Below, piece by piece: positions 49,246-60,293 of a DNA stretch of 64,000 nucleotides. The stretch's first letter is position 1. Every line of letters starts with the position of its first letter. The stretch comes from Brevibacterium yomogidense (GTDB taxonomy: Bacteria; Actinomycetota; Actinomycetes; Actinomycetales; Brevibacteriaceae), in assembly GCF_016107685.1 (NCBI RefSeq), contig NZ_JABASY010000001.1, positions 896,187 through 960,186 of the forward strand, read 5' to 3'. The translations under genes and the position numbers were made by a program. The notes under the pieces are model-generated. The model ran no database searches and was not told the origin of the DNA. It was given only the letters and a program-made list of their open reading frames with translations.

Positions 49246-50210
49246 GCGGACCTCCTCGAGTAGCGGACGGGCATCCCGGGCCAGGACGTGCGGGGCCGAC
49301 CCGCCGCCGCCCGCGCGGCGAGCGAGAGCTTCACCGGATCCGGAACCCGGATGCGATCCTGGGCGACGCGGTGGGCGGGGGTCTCCGCGATGCGGTGGGT
49401 GAGGTCGGCGAACACGCCGAACGCGGTCCACACGGCGGGGCGGACGGAGCGGGGGAGGGCGTCGACGGCGGGTGCGGCGTCCGCGAGTTCGGCGAACACC
49501 TCGGCGACCAGACGGTTCTTCTCCTCCTCCGTGAAGTCCGTGGCGGCCCGCCCGGGTGCGACGAGATAGCCGCGGCGCAGCCGCGCGGAGTCGTGCGCGA
49601 TGTCGCGGAGGAAGTTCACCTTCTGGAATGCGGACCCCAGGGTGCGTGCCCCGGGCAGCAGGGAGTCCTCCGCGTCGGACGGCAGGGGAGCACCGTCGAA
49701 GAATGCGAGCACGCACATCTCGCCGACGACCTCGGCGGACCCGTGGACGTATCGACTGAGTGCGGCGGGTGTGAGCGGGGCGGACGCATCGGGTGTCGAC
49801 GCGACTGTGTGCGCGGGGTCGAGGATGTCGGTCCGCATCGACGCGAAGAAGGGCTCCCACTGTCGGGGGCCGATACCGGTCTTGCGCGCGGTGACCCCGA
49901 ACGCGTGGGCGACGAGATCGGTCGAGAACCCGTCTGCGGCGGACCGGGCGATCACCGCCTCGAACCGGTCCAGCTCCTGCCGCACGGCCTCCGGCGACCC
50001 CGTCGCCCATGCCCCGTCGACCAGCTCGTCCGCCACTCGCACCATCGCGTACACCGCTTCGATATGGGTGCGGATGCGACGCGGAAGCGCGGACGAGGCG
50101 AGGGCGAATGAGGTCGAGTAGCTCCTCAGCACGCGTCGCGCAGCGGACCTCGCTGTCTGCGTGTAGTGGTCCGCGGGGGAGCGGTGCGGAATGGCGAGCA
50201 TGTGAGCCAT
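49242..50210 (-). CDS. crtB: Phytoene synthase
   Basis: 322 residues of the squalene/phytoene synthase family. Substrate-site motifs: SYSTSFALASSALP, first Asp-rich motif VRVADELVDGAW, and second Asp-rich motif QKVNFLRDIAHDSARLRRGY. It condenses two GGPP to phytoene. The start is ATG 50210 or ATG 50201. It begins 57 bases after the ribH stop, with no recognisable terminator or promoter between, so it is probably read through from the riboflavin genes. GGPP synthase (crtE) is not in the window. Confidence 0.92.
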   Translation of the reverse strand: MAHMLAIPHRSPADHYTQTARSAARRVLRSYSTSFALASSALPRRIRTHIEAVYAMVRVADELVDGAWATGSPEAVRQELDRFEAVIARSAADGFSTDLVAHAFGVTARKTGIGPRQWEPFFASMRTDILDPAHTVASTPDASAPLTPAALSRYVHGSAEVVGEMCVLAFFDGAPLPSDAEDSLLPGARTLGSAFQKVNFLRDIAHDSARLRRGYLVAPGRAATDFTEEEKNRLVAEVFAELADAAPAVDALPRSVRPAVWTAFGVFADLTHRIAETPAHRVAQDRIRVPDPVKLSLAARAAAGRPRTSWPGMPVRYSRRSA

Positions 50211-50267
50211 TGTCCCCGATCCGGCTCCGCTCCCGCTCCCCCGTCGGTGCAGGCGTGTCCGTGCAGG

Positions 50268-52287
<2,020 letters not shown>

Positions 52288-52291
<4 letters not shown>

Positions 52292-53052
52292 GAGAGGTCT
52301 CCTTCGTGAGGTGTGGCAGCCGCCGGGGCGGCAGTCGTGGCGGCGGTCGCGGCGTGGAACGCGGTGAGGCGTGCGGCGTACTTCGCGATGATGTCGACCT
52401 CGACGTTCACCGCATCGCCCACCTGCAGGACGCCCATCCGGGTCGCCGCGAGGGTGGCGGGGATGAGGCCCACCTCGACCCAGTGGTCGGTGGCAAGGGG
52501 GTCCGTGCCAGCCGGGTACGTGCCGGGGGCCGGGCTGACGGCCGACAGTGTGAGGGAGACGCCGTCGAGTGCGATCGACCCCTTCTCCGCAGTGAACGGC
52601 GCGAGGTCGGCGGGGACGGCGATGCGGATCCGCACCCAATCGCCCTCGTCGACACGTTCGACGACGTGGCCCGTCCCGTCGATGTGTCCCTGCACGATAT
52701 GACCGTCGAACCGGTCACCCGCACGGGGGCACCGCTCCAGGTTGACGGGGTCTCCCGGCTGCAGCGCGCCCAGGGTGGTGCGGGTGAGCGTCTCGCCCAT
52801 GACGTGGGCGACGAAGAGAGACTGCGTGGAAGGGGGCACAGAAGAAGTCGGCGAGGAAGGCGAGGCTGAGGACGTGGCTCCGGCACCGGCTTCCGGGGCC
52901 TGGGTGAGGCACACGCCGTTGACGGCGAGCGACCCACCGTCCGGTAGACCGTCCAGCACGGCGCCCGCGCGGAGTGTGAGAACGGCCGATCCCGCCTCTG
53001 TAGGTGTGAGCGAGACGACCTCGCCCATTTCCTCGATGATTCCGGTGAACAT
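52288..53052 (-). CDS. ribE: Riboflavin synthase alpha subunit
   Basis: 254 residues with the duplicated lumazine-binding barrel: MFTGIIEEMGEV at the N-terminus, GSLAVNGVCLT in repeat 1, RCPRAGDRFDGHIVQGHIDG at the junction and GSIALDGVSLTLS in repeat 2. It dismutates two lumazines to riboflavin. Longer than the usual 200-220 residues because of a Ser/Ala/Pro-rich insertion (about residues 53-80) in barrel 1 and an Ala/Thr-rich C-terminal tail. It follows ribD after 3 bases and overlaps ribBA by 4. Confidence 0.95.
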
Positions 53053-53055
53053 GAC

Positions 53056-54381
53056 TCAGCTGTCCTTCGTGTGTGCGGTGGGGTGAGAGTGACGGGTATC
53101 CGGGATGAAGCGGAGGAGGGTATCCGGGTTGCGGGCGTCCTGTGAGGCTGGAGGGGATGTGGCTGTGCCAGCAGAATGCGCGTCTGCATCGGAGGAGGGC
53201 GCAGAGTGTATGTCTGCATCGGAGGAGGGCGCAGAGGGCACGCATGCCTCGGTGAGGAGTGCGTCCCCGGTGGTGTCGTCGGGAAGCCACCGGACGGCCT
53301 CGGACAGGGTCGTCACACCGAGGTCCGCGAGCCCCGGCAGGCCGTCGCCCAGGAGCACGGGAGCGATATGGACCTCGAGCTCGTCGACCAGGTCCGAGCG
53401 GATCAGCGCCCCGGCCACGTGCGCGCCGCCTTCGACGAGGACGTGCTGGATGCCCTGGGCGTGCAGAGTCTCGAGCGCTTCGTGCGGGTCGCGCGTGCGC
53501 AGGTGCACCGTGCGCGGATCGCGTGCGAGGTGCGACCCCGGGGCGAGGTCCCTCATCCCCCACGCCACCGGCACCGGCTGCGTGAACGGGAGCGGGGAGG
53601 CGGGAGCAGAACCTGCGCCGGCCTCGGAATCTGCGCCGGCCTCGGGACCCGCGCCGGCCTGGGATCCCGTGCCGGCGGCGGAACGTTCGCCGGCATCGGG
53701 GCTCTGGACGGCCTCGGGCGTGGGGCGGGCGGTGAGCCGCGGATCGTCCGCGTGCGCCGTCCCGGTGCCGACGAGCACCGCGTCGACCCGGGCCCGCAGC
53801 GCGTGCACCCGGGCCCGCGACGCCGGTGAGGTGATCCACTGCGAGGTTCCGTCCGCCGCGGCGATCCGCCCGTCGAGGCTCTGAGCGATCTTGAGGGTGA
53901 CGTAGGGGCGGCGCTCGCCCACGGCCCGCAGCCAGCGTGCGTTGACTGCTCGCGCCTCCGCCTCGCGGACGCCGGTGGTCACCGTCGTCCCGGCGGCGCG
54001 CAGACGCGCTGCACCACCGGCCGCGGCGGGATTGGGGTCGGCGACCGCGATGACGACGTGGGGCACCCCCGCGTCGACGAGGAGGTCCGCGCACGGTCCT
54101 GTGCGGCCATGGTGGCTGCAGGGTTCGAGAGTCACGAAGACGGTGGCACGCGTGAGATCGATGCCCGCCGCGCGTGCGGCACTCATCGCATCCGCTTCCG
54201 CGTGGGGTGTCCCGGCGCCTCGGTGGTGGCCGGTGACCAGAGTGCCGTCAGCGTCGAGGACGGCGGCGCCCACAAGCGGGTTGGCCCCGCGGATCCCGCG
54301 ACGGGCGGCAACGAGGGCAACGTCCATCGCGGCCAGCATCGATGAGTGGGTGATCGTCTGCGACAGCGCCGACCGATCCAT
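53056..54381 (-). CDS. ribD: Bifunctional riboflavin deaminase/reductase
   Basis: About 441 residues from ATG 54381, which follows GGGGAGGG. The N-terminal deaminase has PHAEADA and LEPCSHHGRTGPCADLL (zinc ligands His, Cys, Cys; the usual PPC is GPC). The C-terminal reductase has LKIAQSLDGRIAAADGTSQW, GTGTAHADDPRLT and VLVEGGAHVAGALI. A 35-residue Ala/Gly/Glu-rich insertion (repeats of GAGPEAGADSEAG type) sits in the reductase, and a Ser/Asp/Ala-rich repeat (APSSDAD) lies near the C-terminus. First gene after the FMN riboswitch. Confidence 0.94.
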   Translation of the reverse strand: MDRSALSQTITHSSMLAAMDVALVAARRGIRGANPLVGAAVLDADGTLVTGHHRGAGTPHAEADAMSAARAAGIDLTRATVFVTLEPCSHHGRTGPCADLLVDAGVPHVVIAVADPNPAAAGGAARLRAAGTTVTTGVREAEARAVNARWLRAVGERRPYVTLKIAQSLDGRIAAADGTSQWITSPASRARVHALRARVDAVLVGTGTAHADDPRLTARPTPEAVQSPDAGERSAAGTGSQAGAGPEAGADSEAGAGSAPASPLPFTQPVPVAWGMRDLAPGSHLARDPRTVHLRTRDPHEALETLHAQGIQHVLVEGGAHVAGALIRSDLVDELEVHIAPVLLGDGLPGLADLGVTTLSEAVRWLPDDTTGDALLTEACVPSAPSSDADIHSAPSSDADAHSAGTATSPPASQDARNPDTLLRFIPDTRHSHPTAHTKDS

Positions 54382-54385
54382 CCAT

Positions 54386-54409
54386 CCCTCCCCGGATCCG
54401 AGCCCGGGG
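54386..54409 (-). promoter_or_regulatory. Hairpin able to mask the ribD ribosome-binding site
   Basis: CCCCGG (54390-54395) and CCGGGG (54404-54409) pair across 8 bases, and the left arm contains the ribD Shine-Dalgarno (complement of 54386-54393). It may be the expression platform of the riboswitch acting on translation (inference). Confidence 0.4.
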
Positions 54410-54518
54410 TGTGGGAGGGAGCTCCGCAGCACGTGCCGCGAAGCCTGCGCGAGGGTTCGTCGATTCCGTCAGGGTGCGCGTCAGCGGACCGTGACGCGTG
54501 GACCTCCCGCGCTCACGA

Positions 54519-54643
54519 TGTTCCTCCCATCCAGACTTTACTGTCGGTCTCGGAGTTTCACCGAGTCAACCGGCCGCCTGTGAGTGCGGACGCGGCTCGC
54601 GGACTGTCACCGCCGGTACGGAATCTCACCGTCCCCGGAACAT
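54519..54643 (-). ncRNA. FMN riboswitch (RFN element)
   Basis: Reading leftward, the conserved RFN blocks appear in order: GGACGGTGAGATTCCGTACC, then GGCGGTGACAGTCCGCGAGC, a variable arm, GGTTGACTCGGTGAAACTCC, then GAGACCGACAGTAAAGTCTG and GATGGGAGGA. The flanking GTTCCGGGGA and CATCCAG halves give the closing stem. It lies about 140 bases before ribD, the usual target. FMN binding is expected to reduce expression of the downstream riboflavin genes, and perhaps of the carotenoid genes beyond them. Confidence 0.95.
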
Positions 54644-54659
54644 TGTGAGACAGATGGTA

Positions 54660-55583
54660 TCAGGTCTCGTGTTTCGCGAACCATTCGAGGGAGGTCTTCA
54701 TGACGAACGCGTGTGCGTCGATCCCCACCCACTGTGTCGCCCCGGCGACTTCGACGGGCTTGTAGTCGGCGGCGACGTAGTCGCCCGTGAGACCGAAGGC
54801 GAGCCGGGAGAAGAAGCGGTCCTCGGACCCCCAGAAGAACAGCGTGGGGACCTCGCAGACGTATTCGTCGTCCCGGTCGACGATCGCGAGCGCGGCGTGC
54901 AGGCGCATCGACGCCTCGAGGGTGTCCCCCTCGAGGTAGCGCGCGACGTCCTCGTCGACGAGCGCCGGCGGGGTCCTGCCGTCGTAGAAGCCCCGGAGCA
55001 CGGCCGCATCGTTCCCCAGCAGCTTGGACCGCGCCGCGGCAGGGTCGCGCAGCACACGGCGGAACGGCGCGAGGAGCCGTCCCTGCTGACTGCTCATCGC
55101 CGCGGCGGTGTAGGTGGCCTGCGGGTGCGGCGTCGCGAGCGACACGAACGACGCGAAGCGGTCGGGGCGGTCGCCCGTCGCATGCCACCCCACCCACGCA
55201 CCCCAGCTGTGGGCGAGGAGGTGGAACCTCCCGTAGCCGTGCGCGTCCGCGATGGCGAGCAGATCGTCGCCGAGGTTGTGGCCGGTGTATCCGTGGACGT
55301 CCTCCGTCCGTGCCGCGGGGGACACCCCGCGCATGTCATAGGAGAGGACCGGATGCCCCTGGCGGGAGAGCGTCACTGCGGCCTGGCGCCACGTGCCGGC
55401 GAAACCGGGCCAGCCGTGGAGGATCACGACGGGGAGCTTCGTGCAGTCCGCCAAGGACTCCGCGCCGGGGGGCAGCAGTTCGTAGCCTTCGAACTCGAGG
55501 CCGCGTGCGGAGATGGTCACGGCGCGACCGCCCAGTGCCTCAGCCAGTCCCGTGTAGGTGTGTTCGTGTCCTGAGGGTGTCAT
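54660..55583 (-). CDS. Alpha/beta hydrolase (epoxide-hydrolase-like)
   Basis: About 307 residues from ATG 55583. Visible features: oxyanion motif HGWPGFAGTWRQAAV, SYDMRGVSPAA, nucleophile elbow LLAHSWGAWVG with Ser126, and LFFWGSEDRFFS near the acid position. A true epoxide hydrolase would have Asp as nucleophile, so this is more likely an esterase, lipase or C-C hydrolase of the same fold. The first 20 residues are hydrophilic and no signal peptide is seen. The ribosome-binding site is weak (AGGTG at a long distance). It ends just before the promoter region of the rib operon. Confidence 0.85.
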   Translation of the reverse strand: MTPSGHEHTYTGLAEALGGRAVTISARGLEFEGYELLPPGAESLADCTKLPVVILHGWPGFAGTWRQAAVTLSRQGHPVLSYDMRGVSPAARTEDVHGYTGHNLGDDLLAIADAHGYGRFHLLAHSWGAWVGWHATGDRPDRFASFVSLATPHPQATYTAAAMSSQQGRLLAPFRRVLRDPAAARSKLLGNDAAVLRGFYDGRTPPALVDEDVARYLEGDTLEASMRLHAALAIVDRDDEYVCEVPTLFFWGSEDRFFSRLAFGLTGDYVAADYKPVEVAGATQWVGIDAHAFVMKTSLEWFAKHET

Positions 55584-56189
55584 GGAAGCGCGGACACCTG
55601 CCGTTCGGCTCGCGTCACAGGAGCGTTCGCACGAGCAGCGGTCGACATCGGGGCCGAGCGCGGTGTGGGGTACGGGTCCACGGGCTGCTGTCACGCACGG
55701 TGCGGTTCCTCGCTCTCAGTGCTCTGTCTCGCTGGTGTGTCGCTGACGGTCGGTCAGTCACGGTCTGCTGCACGGTCCCGGCACGTCATCGTCCCCGGAG
55801 GTGTCGGGGCAGTCCAGGTCGGCCGGTCCGCTCCCGTAGGGGCGGAGGATGCTGCCTGCCCTGCCGCAGATCCTGAGAGTGTCGACCGCACGTGTGGTGG
55901 CCTGCACCGAGGGACCGTGTCGTACAGCGGGCCCGTCGCGGCCCAGCTCATCATATATCCCCACTGAGACTCAAAATCCCTTCTTCGTAAAACTTCCTCC
56001 CACGCCGCGGATGGGGTGGTGCAGTACGGAACGGATGGGGCGGTCTGGCCGCTGCGGTGCGGACTGGGTGGGTGGTCGGACCGGCGCCGTGGCAGACCCG
56101 AGCCGTCGCCGGCTGTGTCCGTCCCCTCACCTAGAGTGCCCGTACGGTGGAAATCTTCACTGGCGGATTCGATGACCGGAGGTGCCTCG
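55584..56189. other. 606-base intergenic region; AT-rich island, no gene seen
   Basis: Between the leftward hydrolase and the rightward RecQ gene. Most is G/C-rich and only shadow frames cross it. At about 55945-55995 there is an island much richer in A/T (CATCATATATCCCC, then CTCAAAATCCC), probably holding divergent promoter elements. TAGAGT at 56132-56137 is a minus-10-like sequence 53 bases before recQ. Confidence 0.5.
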
Positions 56190-58292
56190 ATGCACGACGA
56201 CCGACCGACCACGGGTCTCCTGGACGACGCCACGAGGCTGTTGGGCGACCTCACGGGGAACCCGGACGCGCGCCTGCGCGACGGCCAGGCGGAGGCGATC
56301 GAAGCGCTCGTCGCCCACCGCAGGCGTGCGCTGGTGGTCCAGCGGACGGGCTGGGGGAAGTCCGCCGTGTACTTCATCGCGGCGAAGCTCATGCGCAGTG
56401 CGGGGCGCGGACCGTCCCTCATCATCTCGCCCCTGCTTGCCCTCATGCGGGACCAGGTCGCCGCCGCGGCGCGGGCCGGTGTCGTCGCGAGAACCCTGAA
56501 CTCCGCGAATATGACGGAATGGGACGAAGTCCGTGAAGACCTGGCCGCCGGTCGGGTCGATGTCCTGCTCGTCTCACCGGAGCGTCTCACGAACCCGGCC
56601 TTCCGCGACTCCGTCATGCCGGACCTCATCGGATCCGTGGGCATGATCGTCGTCGACGAAGCGCACTGCATCTCCGACTGGGGCCACGACTTCCGCCCGG
56701 ACTACCGGCGGATCGGTGCGATGATCCGGGAACTGCCGCCGGGCACCCCGGTCCTCGCGACGACCGCGACCGCGAACTCGCGGGTCGTCGCGGACGTCGC
56801 GGAGCAGCTGGGCGACGACACACTCGTCATCCGGGGTGCCCTCGCCCGCGCATCGCTGCGTCTGGGGGTGACCGCGGTCCGGCCGCCCGGCGTGCGACTC
56901 GCGTGGCTCGCTGAACACCTTGGCACGTTCCTGGGATCCGGCATCATCTACACGCTCACGGTGGCAGCCGCTCAGGACGCCACCCGTGCGCTGCGTGAGG
57001 CCGGGTGGGACGTCGCGACCTACACCGGGGGCACCGACCCGGAGGAACGGGAACGGCTCGAGGCCGCGTTGAAGGACAACGAGGTGAAGGCGCTCGTGGC
57101 GACTTCCGCGCTGGGGATGGGCTTCGACAAGCCGGACCTGGGCTTCGTCATCCACCTGGGCGCCCCGTCCTCGCCCGTCGCGTACTACCAGCAGGTGGGA
57201 CGTGCCGGCCGTGCGACGAGTTCCGCGGACGTGCTGCTCATGCCCGGAAACGAGGACCCGGACATCTGGGAGTACTTCGCGACGGCCTCCATGCCCGCAG
57301 AGGAGGACGCCCAGGCCGTTCTCACCGCGCTGGCGGCCGAGGGGACCCTGTCGGTGCCCGCACTGGAGACCCGGGTGGGGGTCCGGAGGGGGCGCCTCGA
57401 ACTGCTCCTCAAGACCCTGAGCGTCGACGGGGCAGTCGAACGCGTGCGCGGCGGCTACGCGTCGACGGGCGCGGGGTGGAGCTATGACGGTGAGCGGTAC
57501 CGCACGGTGACGGAAGTGCGCCGTGCGGAAGCCCAGTCGATGCTGGATTACGAAGCAACGACCGGATGCCGGATGCGCTACCTCGTCGACGCGTTGGACG
57601 ACCCGGACCCGCAGGACTGCGGACGCTGCGACAACTGCGACGCTCAGTGGTGGGACGACGCCGTGAGCGACGAAGCGCGGCACAGGGCGCGCGAGGTGCT
57701 GTCCGCCGTCGGCATCCCGATCGAGCCGCGGGGCCAGTGGCCGTCCGGCATGGCGAACCTGGGAGTGGCCCTGTCCGGCCGCATCCCGGTCGAGGAGCGT
57801 GCCGATGAAGGGCGCGCAGTGGCGCGGTTGACCGACCTGGGTGCGGGACAGAGGCTGCGGGAGTTCCTCGCCCCCACCGCAGCGGACTCGCCGGTGCCCG
57901 ACGACATCGGGGCGCTGTGCGTCCAGACCCTTCAGCAGTGGAAGTGGGAGCGTCGTCCCGACGCGGTCATCGCGGTGCCCAGCACGCGTCGCCCGCAGAC
58001 TGTGCGCTCACTCGCGGCGAACCTCGCCGCGTCGGGCAAGCTGGTGGACCTGGGCGACCTGCAGCTCGTCCACGACCACGGCGGACCGGACGTCAACAGC
58101 GCGTTCCGGCTCAAGGACGTCCACAACGCCTACGCGCTCTCCCCGGAACAGGCGGATCAGGTGCGCGGACGGGCGGTCCTCCTCGTCGACGACATGGTCG
58201 TGTCGCGCTGGACGCTCACGGTGTGTGCGCGCGAACTGCGGCTCGCAGGCGCGGACGTCGTGCTGCCCTTCGCTCTCGCTGTGCGCGGCTGA
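56190..58292 (+). CDS. RecQ-family DNA helicase with C-terminal phosphoribosyltransferase-like domain
   Basis: 700 residues. Helicase motifs: Walker A QRTGWGKSAVYF (Lys57), ISPLLALMRDQV, DEAH box VVDEAHCISDWGHDFRPDY (Asp156), ATTATANSRV, and motif VI QQVGRAGRA. A RecQ zinc region has Cys in TTGCRMRYL and CGRCDNC. The C-terminal about 150 residues are ComF/PRTase-like, with VIAVPSTRRPQTV and LLVDDMVVSRWTLTV, an altered PRPP loop. This fusion is common in actinobacteria. It acts in recombination or repair; the role of the PRTase part is unknown. ATG 56190 follows GGAGG with 7 bases spacing; 56172 is an alternative. Confidence 0.92.
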   Translation: MHDDRPTTGLLDDATRLLGDLTGNPDARLRDGQAEAIEALVAHRRRALVVQRTGWGKSAVYFIAAKLMRSAGRGPSLIISPLLALMRDQVAAAARAGVVARTLNSANMTEWDEVREDLAAGRVDVLLVSPERLTNPAFRDSVMPDLIGSVGMIVVDEAHCISDWGHDFRPDYRRIGAMIRELPPGTPVLATTATANSRVVADVAEQLGDDTLVIRGALARASLRLGVTAVRPPGVRLAWLAEHLGTFLGSGIIYTLTVAAAQDATRALREAGWDVATYTGGTDPEERERLEAALKDNEVKALVATSALGMGFDKPDLGFVIHLGAPSSPVAYYQQVGRAGRATSSADVLLMPGNEDPDIWEYFATASMPAEEDAQAVLTALAAEGTLSVPALETRVGVRRGRLELLLKTLSVDGAVERVRGGYASTGAGWSYDGERYRTVTEVRRAEAQSMLDYEATTGCRMRYLVDALDDPDPQDCGRCDNCDAQWWDDAVSDEARHRAREVLSAVGIPIEPRGQWPSGMANLGVALSGRIPVEERADEGRAVARLTDLGAGQRLREFLAPTAADSPVPDDIGALCVQTLQQWKWERRPDAVIAVPSTRRPQTVRSLAANLAASGKLVDLGDLQLVHDHGGPDVNSAFRLKDVHNAYALSPEQADQVRGRAVLLVDDMVVSRWTLTVCARELRLAGADVVLPFALAVRG

Positions 58293-58320
58293 GCACGGGT
58301 CAGCGGCGTGAACGGCGCCG

Positions 58321-59115
58321 TCACCGCACCCGCATGTACATGATTCGGTGTACGACCGCCATGACGATCGCCGCGCAGAGCATGGCCGCCACCGTGGTCG
58401 TGAGCGCGTCGAAGGCGAACTCCTGCAGGGACAGCTGTGCACCCACGTTCATCGAGCGGTAGAGCACCAGCACGACGGCGACCAGACCGGCGACGACCGG
58501 GATCGCGAACATCCACGTCGCCATGTCCGCCAGATACTGCGGAACGGTGTGCTCGTTGCGCCGGGAGATGCGTGCGTACAGCCAGTAGAGGACACCGGCG
58601 ACCCCCAGGATCCCCATGCCGTACTGGAGCAGGATCGTGACGGGGAACCCCGCGACTGTCGCCTGGAGGAACCCGACGCGCTCCGACACCCACGTGGGCT
58701 GGTGGGTGAACTGGTCCCAGACGATGTGGGTGAAGGAACCGATCACCAGGGCCGGGATCGCAAGGATCCACGTGAGCACACCCGTGGGCGCCGCATGGGT
58801 CCTGCCGCGCAGCGTCTTCGACAGGGAATCCCGGTACGCAGGCCGCAGCAGCCACCACCACAGTGCGAGGACGAGCAGGCCGATGACGATGTTCGCGGTG
58901 AAGAGCCCCAGCGGCGAGTGGAGGTACCGATACTGTGCGGCCATCGACGGGAGGCCCGGGTCGCCGAGCGCCCGACCCAGACGGTCCAGCCCCGGGATCG
59001 CACGGGCGAAGAGCGGCAGGTCCGGCACCACGGTGCCGACGACGAGAGCGCCGAGCGGCAGGCCGGTCCGCGCGAGGGGGGCGACCGCGAGCGGATGCGC
59101 GAACGTGATGGGCAT
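58321..59115 (-). CDS. DUF4184 family membrane protein
   Basis: 264 residues starting MPITFAHPLAVAPLARTGLP, the diagnostic DUF4184 N-terminus, followed by GTVVPDLPLF, YRYLHSPLGLF and SFTHIVWDQFTH. His and Asp residues in these motifs may bind metal, as in distantly related membrane-bound metal-dependent hydrolases. About six hydrophobic segments. Function not established. It is convergent with recQ (28 bases apart) and divergent from an MDR gene. Confidence 0.85.
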   Translation of the reverse strand: MPITFAHPLAVAPLARTGLPLGALVVGTVVPDLPLFARAIPGLDRLGRALGDPGLPSMAAQYRYLHSPLGLFTANIVIGLLVLALWWWLLRPAYRDSLSKTLRGRTHAAPTGVLTWILAIPALVIGSFTHIVWDQFTHQPTWVSERVGFLQATVAGFPVTILLQYGMGILGVAGVLYWLYARISRRNEHTVPQYLADMATWMFAIPVVAGLVAVVLVLYRSMNVGAQLSLQEFAFDALTTTVAAMLCAAIVMAVVHRIMYMRVR

Positions 59116-59280
59116 GCGGGTCGTGTCTCCTTGGTCCTGCGACGGGCGGGTCGTGCTGTCGTTGTGCGAGGGAGTCGCTGAGCGAGCGGCGGGCGCCTGA
59201 GCGTCCACGCCATCGATCGCCATCGTGGGAGCCGAACGTCGTCCTGCTACTACCGTAGGGTACGTCGCCGGTCGATTCGG

Positions 59281-59304
59281 GTGCACGTCGCGCGTGACGT
59301 GCAC
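59281..59304. promoter_or_regulatory. Inverted repeat GTGCACGT-N8-ACGTGCAC
   Basis: A perfect 8-base dyad between the divergent DUF4184 and MDR genes, 62 bases before the MDR start. GATTCGGG is repeated on each side of it (near 59274 and 59310). Confidence 0.4.
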
Positions 59305-59366
59305 CATCAGATTCGGGCGCGCGTCATAGGCGACGTTCGCCGTCAGGGAGAAACGGGGTAGGGGCC

Positions 59367-60272
59367 ATGTACATCTTCGGGTTCGAGACCTACGGAGGGC
59401 CCGATGTTCAGGGGTTCCACCGCGTCCCCGTGCCGACCGTCGGTCCGGAGACCATCCGCATCCGGGTCGTTGCCGCCGGGGTGAATCCTGCCGATGTGAA
59501 GGTGCGATCGGGCGCCCGCCAGCAGGGCTTCCCCGTCGTCTTCCCCATGGCGATGGGGCGAGAGGCGTGCGGGGAGGTCCTCGCGCTGGGCGCTGACGCA
59601 CCCGCGGGGATCGCAGTGGGCGACCGGGTCTTCGGGGCCTGCGCAGCGGGGACCGGCGCGTTCGGGGAGCAGGCGCTCCTTTCCGCGGCGAGCGTGGTGC
59701 GTCTGCCGGACGGACTCGACCCCCTGCGTGCGGCCAGCATCCCGGTCGCAGCCGGCACCGCCTACGACGCAGTGGAGGAACTGGACTGCGGGAAGGACGA
59801 CACCGTCCTGGTGCTGGGAGCTGGCGGCGGGGTCGGCGTGCACGCGATCCAACTCGCCCGGCAGACCGGTGCGCGAGTGATCGGCGTGGCGAGCGCGGAG
59901 AAGCGAGTGCTCGTCGAACGGCTCGGTGCGGTGCACGTCGCGTCCGGGAACGGGTGGGAGGAGCGTGTGGGTGGGCAGGTCGACGCGCTGCTCGACTGTG
60001 TGGGCGGCGACGTGCTCGCCCAGGGGCTCACCCTGCTGAGGGGCACCCGGGTGCGCAGCATCGCGGACCCGGAGGGGGCCTCGGCGGCGGGTGGGGTGCG
60101 TGTGACGCGGCGGCGGACCACCGAGGTGTTCGGACGGATCGCGACGATGGCCGCAGGTGGGGACCTCGAGATCGTGCTCGACGACCCGGTGCCCTTCGAG
60201 GAGGCGGGCCGGGCCGTCGCGCGGGTGGAGCAGGGGCATGCTCGGGGGAAGACCGTCGTCACGTTCACGTGA
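59367..60272 (+). CDS. Quinone-oxidoreductase-like MDR protein
   Basis: 301 residues. The GroES-like N-terminal domain includes VVAAGVNPADVKVRSGARQ and MGREACGEVLALG. The NADPH-binding motif is VLGAGGGVGVHAIQLARQTG. No zinc ligands are present, as in the QOR/zeta-crystallin branch, which reduces quinones or enones. The C-terminal FEEAGRAVARVEQGHARGKT is typical. A GGGGTAGGGGCC leader precedes the ATG. It is convergent with the DUF3152 gene (21 bases between stops). Confidence 0.9.
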   Translation: MYIFGFETYGGPDVQGFHRVPVPTVGPETIRIRVVAAGVNPADVKVRSGARQQGFPVVFPMAMGREACGEVLALGADAPAGIAVGDRVFGACAAGTGAFGEQALLSAASVVRLPDGLDPLRAASIPVAAGTAYDAVEELDCGKDDTVLVLGAGGGVGVHAIQLARQTGARVIGVASAEKRVLVERLGAVHVASGNGWEERVGGQVDALLDCVGGDVLAQGLTLLRGTRVRSIADPEGASAAGGVRVTRRRTTEVFGRIATMAAGGDLEIVLDDPVPFEEAGRAVARVEQGHARGKTVVTFT

Positions 60273-60293
60273 CTGCGTGCGGCGTGGGTGCCG

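Noticed and set aside
55754..56671. Leftward open frame across the 5' part of recQ and the upstream gap
   Set aside because: It is antisense to the helicase motifs and has no family similarity or ribosome-binding site.
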